NCBI GenBank assembly: GCA_003666485.1 | Contig: CP032931.1 | Location: 1,488,001-1,552,000 of the forward strand | Length of the DNA: 64,000 bases | Source of the DNA: Levilactobacillus brevis | GTDB lineage: Bacteria; Bacillota; Bacilli; Lactobacillales; Lactobacillaceae | Direction of reading: 5' to 3' | Shown here: positions 56,257 through 64,000 of the stretch, one piece after another | Layout of the letters: each line of letters begins with the position of its first letter | Numbering within the stretch: the stretch's first letter is position 1 | Notes under the pieces: model-generated | What the model saw: only the letters and a program-made list of their open reading frames with translations | What the model was told of the DNA's origin: nothing | Databases searched by the model: none | Made by a program: the position numbers and the translations under genes

Positions 56257-57989
56257 AAGGATTCTTTGCGACATTTAAACACGATCACTGGGTCATGCCT
56301 TACTTGCGGCGCTACCGGAAGCTGTTGGCGCTGGTCTTGTTCTTGGGCTTCATGACCTTCTTCTGTGGGGGCGCGTTGATGTTCAACTCCGGCTATCTGA
56401 TTAGCCGCGCGGCCACGCATCCCTACAACATCTTGATGATCTACGTGCCCATCGTACTTGCCCGCGCCTTTGGGATTGGGCGGCCAGCCTTTCGTTATGC
56501 GGAACGGCTGACCAGCCACAACTGGGTCTTGCGCATCGTCTCGGACTTCCGCAAGCGTCTGTATCAGGCCGTGGAAAAACAAGCCGTCGCCATCCGTCAG
56601 ACCCATCAGACGGGGGACGTCTTGAGCATCTTGGCCGAGGACATCGACCACATTGAAAATTTGTATTTGCGCACGGTTTTTCCGCTCGTGATTGGTTGGT
56701 TACTGTACCTGTTCGTGGTGATTGGCATCGGCTATTTCAACTGGGCGTTTGGCCTGTTGATGCTGATCTTACTGGGGGTCATCGTGATCTTCATGCCACT
56801 GCTGTCTGTGGCCGTCAATGGTCGGCGGGAATTTCAGGCGCGGCAGGTGCAACGCCGCTTCTACACGCAACTGACTGATGCTGTCTTAGGGCTGGGTGAC
56901 TGGCTGATCTCCGGTCGGCGGCAAGCCTTCTTGCAGCAACAGGACCAACCCATCGACGAGATTGCCACGCTGCGGCGAGCGGACCATCATTTCCAATGGT
57001 GGCGCAACTTTGCGATTGAATTTGTCTTCGGTGCGGCGGTCGTCTTGATCGTATGGTGGGCCGGTCTGACCTTTACCCACAACCAAGCGGAAGCCAACTG
57101 GGTCGCCGCCTTTGGCCTGGCCCTGTTCCCGACCGTAGAACCGTTCTCGGGGATGAGCCAGGGAGTCAGCGAATGGCCGGTCTATCAAGATTCTATCAAA
57201 CGGGTGAACCGCTTAGACGAAAATGAACCCGAACTACCGGCGCAGACCACGATTGGCGCGCTGGAAGAATTAAAATTGGATCACGTAACCTTCACCTATC
57301 CGGGTGCCGAGCGCGAGGTGATCGACGACCTGTCGTTGGACCTGCATCCCGGCGAAAAGCTGGCCTTGTTGGGACCCAGCGGAACGGGGAAGAGCACGCT
57401 GCTGAAGCTGATTTTGGGTGACGAGCAGCCATCCGGTGGCCAGGTCACGTTAAATGGCGTGCCGGTCAGCCAGCTGCAGCAGCAACGCGCCCAACTCTTT
57501 GGTGTGCTGGACCAACAGCCCTACCTGTTTGACACCACGGTCATGAACAACGTCCGGCTGGGCAATTTGAACGCCACCGACGAAGAGGTTCACGCCGCGG
57601 TCAAGGCCGTCGAGCTAGACGAACTGGTCTGGCGCTTGCCACAGGGATACGACACGGAGGTTCAGGAAGCTGGGAGCCGCTTCTCTGGTGGGGAACGGCA
57701 ACGACTGTCCCTGGCCCGGATTCTCCTGCAAGACGCGCCCATCATCATTTTGGATGAGCCGACTGTGAGCCTGGACCCTATCACCGAGCAACACCTGTTG
57801 GATACGGTCTTTAGCGTGTTGCATGATAAGACGATCATCTGGGTCACGCACCATCTGGCGGGCATCAACCACGTCGATCAGGTCCGCTTCATTGAGGACG
57901 GCCACTTCGACATGCAGGGGACGCCAGCCGAGTTGTACCGAGATAATGCCCGATTCCGGTCGTTGTATGATTTGGACCGCGGAAAATAA
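56253..57989 (+). CDS. cydC: Thiol reductant ABC exporter, CydC-type subunit
   Basis: 578 residues, the second half-transporter. Family features are RPAFRYAERLTSHNW in the membrane part and an ATPase with GPSGTGKST, FSGGERQR and IIILDEPTVSLD. It pairs with the preceding subunit. ATG 56253 overlaps its stop. Confidence 0.93.
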   Translation: MKGFFATFKHDHWVMPYLRRYRKLLALVLFLGFMTFFCGGALMFNSGYLISRAATHPYNILMIYVPIVLARAFGIGRPAFRYAERLTSHNWVLRIVSDFRKRLYQAVEKQAVAIRQTHQTGDVLSILAEDIDHIENLYLRTVFPLVIGWLLYLFVVIGIGYFNWAFGLLMLILLGVIVIFMPLLSVAVNGRREFQARQVQRRFYTQLTDAVLGLGDWLISGRRQAFLQQQDQPIDEIATLRRADHHFQWWRNFAIEFVFGAAVVLIVWWAGLTFTHNQAEANWVAAFGLALFPTVEPFSGMSQGVSEWPVYQDSIKRVNRLDENEPELPAQTTIGALEELKLDHVTFTYPGAEREVIDDLSLDLHPGEKLALLGPSGTGKSTLLKLILGDEQPSGGQVTLNGVPVSQLQQQRAQLFGVLDQQPYLFDTTVMNNVRLGNLNATDEEVHAAVKAVELDELVWRLPQGYDTEVQEAGSRFSGGERQRLSLARILLQDAPIIILDEPTVSLDPITEQHLLDTVFSVLHDKTIIWVTHHLAGINHVDQVRFIEDGHFDMQGTPAELYRDNARFRSLYDLDRGK

Positions 57990-57996
57990 ACGAGAA

Positions 57997-58044
57997 AAAG
58001 GGACATGGTCACTGACGAAAGACTGCCAGTTACCATGTCCTTTT
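57997..58044. terminator. Bidirectional terminator after cydC
   Basis: AAAGGGACATGGT (57997-58009) pairs with ACCATGTCCTTTT (58032-58044) with one G-U. An A-rich left flank and a T-rich right flank serve both converging genes. Confidence 0.85.
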
Positions 58045-58061
58045 GACTTACAATTTTTTTG

Positions 58062-59039
58062 TTAATGGTCACGCCGCAACAACATCGTCGTTAGCTTCGC
58101 CAGGTCGTCTTGGACCGGGCCGGCCGGCAATTGTTGAATCAGCGATAATGCCTTTTCCGTATGTTCTGTCGCGAGTTGCCGCGCCGCTCCGACACCATCG
58201 ACTTGCGCAACGAGCGCCTGAACCGCTTGAATGTCGGCCACGGTCATGTCCTGCTTCTTGCGCAGGAGGTGGTGGAAGTCGCGCTTGGCGTGAGGGATGG
58301 CCAGAATCAACGGTAACGAGTAAACGCCCGATCGCAAGTCCTCAAGGACCGGCTTTTGCGTCTTAGCTGGGTCGCCCGCGTAGTCGAGAATGTCGTCTAA
58401 CATCTGGTAGGCGCAACCAATCGCGATGCCGATTTGACGGGTCAGTGCCGTGACACTGGTGGGTGCCCCTGCTAGCCGGGCGCCCGTGTCACAACTGAGC
58501 GCAAATAGTTCGGCGGTCTTACCAGCGACTTCGTTGAGGTAGGCAGCCACCGTGGTATCTTCGTGGTAGTTCAAGTCCATTTGATGAAGTTCACCTTGCA
58601 AGATCCGGTGCATGGCGTCAATGTGTTCCTGGACCAACGCCCGGTCGCGGGTGGCCTTGAGCACCTGATTGAAGTACACGGTGAACATGAAATCTCCCGC
58701 GTAAATGGCGTTGCGTTGGCCGTACTTCATTTGAATCGTCCGGACGCCGCGGCGGGTGGGGGAGTCGTCGATCACGTCGTCGTGGATCAAGGTCCCCACG
58801 TGAAGAATCTCCAGGGCAGCCGCGCCCGCTTGTAATTCGGCTGGTGTGCCCTGGTCGCCGAATTTTGTGAACAGGTAAAAATAACCGGGACGTAACAACT
58901 TGCCGCCGGATTTTAATAACGCTAATATTTTACTGTGGATGGGTTGGTTATCCAGCTGAACTTCCTGGAAGAGATAATCCTGTAGCGCATCCAGTTGCGG
59001 TTCTACTTGCGGAAATTGCCGCCAAAGTTGTCGATCCAT
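58062..59039 (-). CDS. Polyprenyl diphosphate synthase (heptaprenyl/octaprenyl type)
   Basis: 325 residues. A trans-prenyltransferase with the first Asp motif LIHDDVIDDS (about 83-92), GGKLLRPGYFYL upstream, and the second MLDDILDYAGD (about 211-221). It makes the isoprenoid tail of menaquinone. It faces away from menA, sharing a 268-bp intergenic region. Chain length cannot be read reliably. Confidence 0.9.
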   Translation of the reverse strand: MDRQLWRQFPQVEPQLDALQDYLFQEVQLDNQPIHSKILALLKSGGKLLRPGYFYLFTKFGDQGTPAELQAGAAALEILHVGTLIHDDVIDDSPTRRGVRTIQMKYGQRNAIYAGDFMFTVYFNQVLKATRDRALVQEHIDAMHRILQGELHQMDLNYHEDTTVAAYLNEVAGKTAELFALSCDTGARLAGAPTSVTALTRQIGIAIGCAYQMLDDILDYAGDPAKTQKPVLEDLRSGVYSLPLILAIPHAKRDFHHLLRKKQDMTVADIQAVQALVAQVDGVGAARQLATEHTEKALSLIQQLPAGPVQDDLAKLTTMLLRRDH

Positions 59040-59308
59040 TTTGCACCTCGCTATGTCATGTCACGTTAAAATTTATCTTACCGACAACTGGAAACGTTGT
59101 CAATAAAGGATACTCCCGCAATGTTAGATTGTTGGGACCGTTACACGTGACACTTTCTATTTTAGCACCGATGACCGCCGCTGCGGGGTAAAATAAGCGG
59201 CTGAGTAGGTGACCGAGAAAACGGGGCGTTGCCCGCGGGGGTGGCGGTTGAACTGCCGCGTGACATGGGCTATCATCAAATGCAAAGACTTATTTGGGAG
59301 GAACTACC

Positions 59309-60217
59309 ATGACTGTCAGTGTTTTTTTGGAACTCGTTGAGATCAAGGCGAAGATCGCCTCGATCTGGCCATTTCTATTGGGGATGATCTTTGTCCAGGC
59401 AAACTTTCACCACCTCAATTGGGGCGTGTCACTGTTATTCTTCGTGGCGATGGTCTTGTTCAATATGGCGGTTGACATCAATGACAACTACCAAGACTAT
59501 ACCAAGGCCGGTAACCAGGCCGCGGAGTGGAAGAAACATACCAACATCATTGGCGTCCACCACTTGGCGGTTACCCGCATCTTTGTGTTGATGGCCAGTC
59601 TGGCGTCGGTGGCTGGAGTGATTGGCCTGTACCTGGTGTGGCGCACTGGGTGGCCGTTACTGGCGATGGGGGTCTTTTGTTTTCTGGTCGGCTACCTGTA
59701 CGCGGGCGGGCCGAAGCCGTTGTCCGGGACGCCCACGGGTGAGTTCTTTGCCGGCTTTACCATGGGTTATATGATTATGTTGATTACCGTTTATTTAAAT
59801 CTTTATCAAACGACGGCGTTCACCATTGGCCTGTTAGCACGGGTGCTTCTGGCGTCTGGCATCGCCGTGATGGCCATCGCCGCGTTATTGCTGGCTAATA
59901 ACATCTGTGACGCCGACGAAGACCTTTCCCTGGACCGGAAGACTATCGTCTATTATCTGGGCAAGCAGCGCGCTTTATGGCTGTTTGCGAGCTTCTACGT
60001 CATTGGCTACCTGTCGCTGGTGGTCAGCGTGGCGTTGGGGGACCTGCCGAAATGGTCCTTGCTGGCACTGCTGAGTATCCCCGTGATTGCTCGCAACGTG
60101 CGGGGGTTGTTCCGGGTACAGGTGAAAAAAGAGACCTTCATCCTGGCCGTCCGCAGCCTGGGCATCCTAGCCTTAGTCACGGTGGTCGCGGAACTGCTGG
60201 GCTTGTGGCTGGGTTAG
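59309..60217 (+). CDS. menA: 1,4-dihydroxy-2-naphthoate polyprenyltransferase
   Basis: 302 residues from ATG 59309 with GGGAGGA upstream. A UbiA-family membrane enzyme with about eight to nine helices; Asp-rich motifs are MAVDINDNYQDY and NICDADEDLSLDRKT. It joins dihydroxynaphthoate to a polyprenyl tail. Other men genes are absent here, so the cell may use an external naphthoate precursor, as is known for some lactobacilli. It completes the respiration block with cydABDC. Confidence 0.92.
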   Translation: MTVSVFLELVEIKAKIASIWPFLLGMIFVQANFHHLNWGVSLLFFVAMVLFNMAVDINDNYQDYTKAGNQAAEWKKHTNIIGVHHLAVTRIFVLMASLASVAGVIGLYLVWRTGWPLLAMGVFCFLVGYLYAGGPKPLSGTPTGEFFAGFTMGYMIMLITVYLNLYQTTAFTIGLLARVLLASGIAVMAIAALLLANNICDADEDLSLDRKTIVYYLGKQRALWLFASFYVIGYLSLVVSVALGDLPKWSLLALLSIPVIARNVRGLFRVQVKKETFILAVRSLGILALVTVVAELLGLWLG

Positions 60218-60235
60218 GCAAAACTGGTGTAAGCC

Positions 60236-60424
60236 GGCCGCCTTCCGTTCGCGCCATATGGGCCGGAACGCTGTGGGCGGACGGGTCGAGCCAAAAAGCG
60301 GTCTCGACACCTCGACTTTGAGCCGAAGAGCACGTCTCAAAATCGCCATACCCCTAACCGGCCCAACCCGTGCCGCTAAGGGGTATCCCACGGCTGAGCC
60401 CATATGGCGCGAACTCCCGGCTTT
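60236..60424 (-). repeat. Structured intergenic repeat, copy 4
   Basis: The minus-strand copy begins just after menA. The closing helix 60247-60262 with 60399-60414 is perfect over 16 bp (GTTCGCGCCATATGGG), with three adjacent changes relative to copies 2 and 3 that are matched in both arms. The first hairpin is TACCCCTTA/TTAGGGGTA. It stands head to head with copy 5, 115 bp apart. Confidence 0.88.
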
Positions 60425-60539
60425 GATGGTGGTAGTGCCCGCAGCGTGTGGTCCAGTGGTTGGTGGTTGTACCTGGCGTTGCCCAGTGTTACGCGTTAAT
60501 CAGAGCAGGATAAGTGTCATGGCTGGGTATCGACAATCA

Positions 60540-60722
60540 TAGCCGGAGTTCGCTAAAGATGCGCTCAGCCGTGGGAGTTTTCTTAGCGGCAACGCCGGTT
60601 AGAAAACTGGCATCTTTGAGACGGGGCTGTCGGCTCAAAGTGAGGGCCGAGACCGCCCCTCAGGCTCGGACCGGTCCGCCCACAGCGTTCCAGCGCATCT
60701 TTAGCGGACGGTAGGCGGCCAG
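60540..60722 (+). repeat. Structured intergenic repeat, copy 5
   Basis: The closing helix is 60548-60565 with 60692-60709 (18 bp, one G-U). Hairpins have arms gttttct/agaaaac, ctttgag/ctcaaag and gccgag/ctcggac. The tail ACGGTAGGCGGCCAG equals that of copy 2. It lies 160 bp before xpt. Confidence 0.88.
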
Positions 60723-60847
60723 CACCCGCACAAACCAACCGCCACGCCAGCAATGAATGCCGTTACATCAAGTGCTGGTTACCGAGCAGTTGCTTAAAAC
60801 ATTCCTAAATCTCGCGCCAAGTAGCTGTTTTTTAAGGGGCAATCAGG

Positions 60848-60853
60848 TAGAAT
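60848..60853 (+). promoter_or_regulatory. -10 box of xpt
   Basis: TAGAAT lies 31 bases before the xpt ATG; no good -35 was found. No purine riboswitch aptamer is recognisable in this short leader. Confidence 0.45.
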
Positions 60854-60884
60854 GAAAGAAATACTTTTTGGAGGTCAAGCAGAG

Positions 60885-61460
60885 ATGAAAATTTTAGAAG
60901 ATCGCATTCGCCAAGACGGGACGGTCCTACCAGGTAACGTGTTAAAGGTCGACAACTTTTTAAATCATCAGATTGATCCCCAATTGATGGATCAGATGGG
61001 GGCAGAATTTGCCCGCCAGTTTGCGGACCAAGGCATCACCAAGGTCTTGACGGTGGAGTCTTCCGGTATCGCACCGGCCGTTATGGCGGGGTTGCACTTA
61101 CAGGTGCCCGTCATCTTTGCCCGTAAGCACAAGAGTTTGACCTTGACCGATAACCTGTACACGGCCAAGGTCTATTCCTACACCAAGCAGGTCAGCAACG
61201 ACATTTCCATCGACCGGCGCTTCTTGGACGCCGACGACCGGGTCTTGATCATCGATGATTTCTTGGCCAATGGTCAGGCTGTCCAAGGCTTGTTTGATAT
61301 CGCCGAAACGGCCGGCATCTCAGTAGCCGGAGTGGGTGTCGTGATTGAAAAACGGTTCCAAAAGGGCCACCAAATGGTCGTTGACGCGGGAATTCCGTTG
61401 GTTGCGTTGGCCAGCATCGCGTCATTTGAAGATGGCCAAGTAGTTTTCGCCCAAGATTAG
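60885..61460 (+). CDS. xpt: Xanthine phosphoribosyltransferase
   Basis: 191 residues from ATG 60885 ([20 protein letters not shown]) with GGAGG upstream. It salvages xanthine to XMP with [19 protein letters not shown] and the PRPP loop [13 protein letters not shown] (about 124-136) are typical. It is followed after about 106 bp by a purK-like gene. Confidence 0.94.
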   Translation: MKILEDRIRQDGTVLPGNVLKVDNFLNHQIDPQLMDQMGAEFARQFADQGITKVLTVESSGIAPAVMAGLHLQVPVIFARKHKSLTLTDNLYTAKVYSYTKQVSNDISIDRRFLDADDRVLIIDDFLANGQAVQGLFDIAETAGISVAGVGVVIEKRFQKGHQMVVDAGIPLVALASIASFEDGQVVFAQD

Positions 61461-61566
61461 TTGGGCTCTAGCTTGTTTAATCGGTAGTTAAACTTTAGAA
61501 TAAATAGTGAATGGTTCTCATTTCAAATAAATTTAAAATAAGTCAAGCAAGAAAGTAGGGAGTAAA

Positions 61567-62724
61567 TTGGCGAACACGGTCTTATATCCTGGGGATACTG
61601 TTGGGGTGATTGGTAATAGTGCCAACGCCGCGATGTTGGTTACCACGGCTCGAAAGATGGGGCTACGCGTCGGGGCATACGGTGCCGACGAAACGAGTGA
61701 GGCATTACAATTAGCAGACTTCAAGGCTGTCGGCACGAGTAAGGACCGCGACAAGCTTCAGCACTTCGCTGAGAGCTGCGCGGCCATCGTGTACGACTCG
61801 GACCGGGTTAGCACGGCCGTCGTGAAATTTTTGGCACAATTCACCCGGATTCCGCAGGGCAGCGATATGCTGGAAATCATGCAGGATCGCTTGCTCGAAC
61901 GGGCTTTCTTTGAACAATTAAACGTTAACATTGCACCGTACGCGACGATCATCAATCTGGACGACGTGTACCAATCCGTCAATTCCATTGGTTACCCGTG
62001 TGTCTTAAAGCCTATCCAAAAGGAATGGTCACATGGTCGCGAGCTGGTTATCAAGACCCAGACTGATATTGCCAAGGCCGCCGGATTGTTGGATTGGGGC
62101 ACCTACATTTTAGAGTCACAAATCGCCTACGACCGGGAATTCTCAATTCTCGTGGCGCGGGATGCGGAAGGCAACCGGCAGTCGTTCCCAATCACCGAGG
62201 TCCACTCGGTAGACGACCGGCCACAACGGGTCTGGGTGCCCACTGAAGTGGACGATGCCGTAGCCAGTGAGATTCACCGCATCGCCAGTGAAGTGGCCAA
62301 GAACGTGTCTTACGTGGGCGTGTTCGAGGTGTCCTTCTACCTGACGTCAAGCGGAGCCATTTACGTGAAGAAGATCGTGCCAGCACCGAGCGAGACGGGG
62401 TACGTCTTTGCGGCGGCCGGGACTGTCGATGAATTCGCAGAACACATGCGGGCCGTGGCGGGGTTACCATTGGCGACGCCCCAACTGTTGACGCCGGCTG
62501 TGACCGTGAACTTTACGGTCAGCCAACTGACAGCGATTCGGACCCAGTGGCAGATCAAGCCAAATTGGGACTTCACGTTCTACCATTTGCGCAAGCAAGC
62601 CGATGACGACGTGATGGGTCACGTTGCCGTGCAAGGTCCTGCTGTGAAGACGCTACTCGACCAGCTAGACGACACGGCGATTTGGACGACGCCGAACACA
62701 GACGAGACGCCCGACCAAGATTAA
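61567..62724 (+). CDS. PurK-like ATP-grasp protein
   Basis: 385 residues from TTG 61567 (GTAGGGAG upstream). The N-terminal pre-ATP-grasp domain (GDTVGVIGNSANAAMLVTTARKMG) and the ATP-grasp region (CVLKPIQKEWSHGRELVI; ILESQIAYDREFSILVARD; EVSFYLTSSGAIYVKKIVP) resemble 5-(carboxyamino)imidazole ribonucleotide synthase. Several usual PurK features are altered: the KPIQKEWSHGRE loop replaces KxRxGGYDGKG, and IYVKKIVPAPSETGY replaces the NE-APRPHNSGH motif. It has no purE partner here. A different carboxylate-amine ligase role is possible. Confidence 0.75.
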   Translation: MANTVLYPGDTVGVIGNSANAAMLVTTARKMGLRVGAYGADETSEALQLADFKAVGTSKDRDKLQHFAESCAAIVYDSDRVSTAVVKFLAQFTRIPQGSDMLEIMQDRLLERAFFEQLNVNIAPYATIINLDDVYQSVNSIGYPCVLKPIQKEWSHGRELVIKTQTDIAKAAGLLDWGTYILESQIAYDREFSILVARDAEGNRQSFPITEVHSVDDRPQRVWVPTEVDDAVASEIHRIASEVAKNVSYVGVFEVSFYLTSSGAIYVKKIVPAPSETGYVFAAAGTVDEFAEHMRAVAGLPLATPQLLTPAVTVNFTVSQLTAIRTQWQIKPNWDFTFYHLRKQADDDVMGHVAVQGPAVKTLLDQLDDTAIWTTPNTDETPDQD

Positions 62725-62742
62725 TTGAGCAACACCTACCTG

Positions 62743-62783
62743 AACGCACTTGATCACCAGTGACTGGCTGATTGAGTGCGTTT
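62743..62783 (+). terminator. Weak terminator after the purK-like gene
   Basis: AACGCACT (62743-62750) pairs with AGTGCGTT (62775-62782), with a further short helix in the loop; only TTT follows. Confidence 0.45.
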
Positions 62784-62879
62784 ATCAGTTAAGTGATTAT
62801 TGGCATTTTTGTGTAACCGGTCACGGAAATTTCTTTTAAAATATCGGTGAGAGTTCAAGCAGAACGTATGTTTTTTTGG

Positions 62880-62885
62880 TATACT
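62880..62885 (+). promoter_or_regulatory. Extended -10 box of pcrA
   Basis: TATACT preceded by TGG, after a run of seven T; no clear -35. Confidence 0.5.
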
Positions 62886-62920
62886 ATTCAAGACTAATTA
62901 CAGAGAGGACTGGGTTCTAG

Positions 62921-64000
62921 GTGGCAGGAGAAGAATTATTAACTGGCATGAACGATAAGCAAACGGAGGCTGTCCTTCAGACGGAAGGGCCCCTGTTGGT
63001 ATTGGCGGGTGCCGGTAGTGGGAAGACCCGGGTGTTAACGCACCGGGTCGCCTACCTGATTGAACACAATAACGTGATGCCGTGGCGCATTTTAGCAATC
63101 ACCTTTACCAACAAGGCCGCTAAGGAAATGCGTGAACGGGTCATCAAACTACTGGGGCCGGATGGCAATGACGTCTGGGTCTCCACGTTCCATGCGCTGT
63201 GTGTCCGGATCCTGCGGCGAGACGCGGATAAGCTGGGGTACAACCGGGCCTTTACGATTGCGGATCCCGGCGAACAACGCACGCTGATCAAGCGAGTCTT
63301 GCGTCAGCAGAACTTAGACGTGAAAAAGTTCGATCCACGGTCCGTTTTAGGCGCAATTTCTAACGCCAAGAACGCCTTGCAGACGCCAGCTATGATGCGT
63401 GAAGCGGCGGGCAATCCGTTTGAAACGACCGTGGCCACGGTGTACGAAAGCTACCAACGCGAGCTGCAGGCCAATCAGGCCATGGACTTTGACGACCTGA
63501 TCATGTTGACCATCAAGCTGTTCAAGCAAGACGCCGACGTGTTGGGCTACTACCAAGAAAAATTCCAGTACATCCACGTCGATGAATACCAGGATACCAA
63601 CGATGCGCAATACACGCTGGTTAACTTGCTTGCCAAGAAGCACGGGAACCTGTGCGTGGTGGGGGATGGCGACCAGAGTATCTACGGTTGGCGGGGTGCC
63701 AACATGGAAAACATTCTGAACTTTGAACACGACTACCCCAACGCCCACGTGACCTTGCTGGAACAAAATTACCGGTCGACCAAGACAATCTTGAAGGCCG
63801 CCAACGACGTGATCCAAAAGAACGTCAACCGGAAGAAAAAGGACCTGTGGACGGACAATCCCGAGGGCGACAAGATCTCGTATTACCGCGGGCAAAATGA
63901 AAATGATGAGGCCCATTACGTGGTCGCTAAGATTCAAGAAGAACGCGAACAACATCACCGCGGGTACGGTGACTTCGCTATCCTCTATCGGACCAACGCC
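62921..64000 (+). CDS. pcrA: ATP-dependent DNA helicase PcrA/UvrD, N-terminal part (runs off the window)
   Basis: 360 codons are open from GTG 62921 to the last base, so the gene continues outside. It is a superfamily 1A helicase for repair and replication restart. Motifs in order: Q motif [21 protein letters not shown], Ia [15 protein letters not shown], Ib [46 protein letters not shown] and IV EQNYRST. The start is set by the PcrA-like N-terminus [17 protein letters not shown] 62948 is a less likely alternative. In most Firmicutes ligA follows. Confidence 0.95.
   Translation, partial: MAGEELLTGMNDKQTEAVLQTEGPLLVLAGAGSGKTRVLTHRVAYLIEHNNVMPWRILAITFTNKAAKEMRERVIKLLGPDGNDVWVSTFHALCVRILRRDADKLGYNRAFTIADPGEQRTLIKRVLRQQNLDVKKFDPRSVLGAISNAKNALQTPAMMREAAGNPFETTVATVYESYQRELQANQAMDFDDLIMLTIKLFKQDADVLGYYQEKFQYIHVDEYQDTNDAQYTLVNLLAKKHGNLCVVGDGDQSIYGWRGANMENILNFEHDYPNAHVTLLEQNYRSTKTILKAANDVIQKNVNRKKKDLWTDNPEGDKISYYRGQNENDEAHYVVAKIQEEREQHHRGYGDFAILYRTNA

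Noticed and set aside
60723-60884. Purine riboswitch before xpt
   Set aside because: No aptamer-like three-way junction or conserved loops and no terminator were seen in the 160 bases.
63347-63958. 203-codon frame on the minus strand
   Set aside because: It is antisense to pcrA, which has all helicase motifs in the other frame.

Overview
The window is chromosomal DNA from a low-GC Gram-positive lactic acid bacterium of the Lactobacillaceae, most like the Levilactobacillus/Lactiplantibacillus side of the family. That placement is an inference from the protein sequences and gene content: the rpsJ-to-rplQ order, an L17 downstream element after rplQ, a T-box in front of asnA, and cydABCD with a lone menA. 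No rRNA or tRNA gene and no CRISPR array was seen.

Layout. 1-237 is the end of fusA. A MATE exporter follows (776-2128). 2383-16463 is the full S10/spc/alpha ribosomal superoperon with secY, adk, infA and rpoA; it continues as ecfA1-ecfA2-ecfT-truA-rplM-rpsI (16766-21040). Next come ktrB-ktrA potassium uptake, a TetR-type regulator, a nitronate monooxygenase/FabK-like flavoprotein, asnA with its T-box, an overlapping pair of unknown genes, an amino acid permease and lplA. 30699-46653 is an exopolysaccharide region: an LCP ligase, then the wzz/wze/wzb phosphoregulatory module, a priming sugar transferase, six glycosyltransferase-type genes, wzy, glf and wzx. From about 35.2 kb to 46.7 kb it is visibly richer in A+T than its flanks. 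After it come a second, degenerate LCP paralog, a lone rfbB, three tandem copies of an unrecognised 70-residue protein gene, and a 2-hydroxyacid dehydrogenase. 51406-60217 is a respiration block (cydAB, cydDC, a polyprenyl diphosphate synthase, menA). The window ends with xpt, a purK-like gene and the start of pcrA.

How the parts work together. The first third is translation and secretion machinery with its autoregulatory leaders (S10 leader candidate, L13 leader, L17 downstream element). The eps cluster encodes a complete Wzx/Wzy-type assembly line, but glf (UDP-galactofuranose supply) is split by a 1352-bp IS256-family element with an 8-bp target duplication. That probably removes enzyme activity and may be polar on wzx. 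cydABDC, the polyprenyl synthase and menA together suggest respiration that depends on supplied haem and a quinone precursor.

The most unusual content is a family of about 190-bp intergenic elements. Five copies occur here: 511-700, 30320-30510, 53955-54135 (minus), 60236-60424 (minus) and 60540-60722. Each can fold into a long closing helix around a junction of three hairpins. The copies differ by paired, compensating substitutions in their helices, so structure rather than sequence appears to be conserved. I do not recognise the family.
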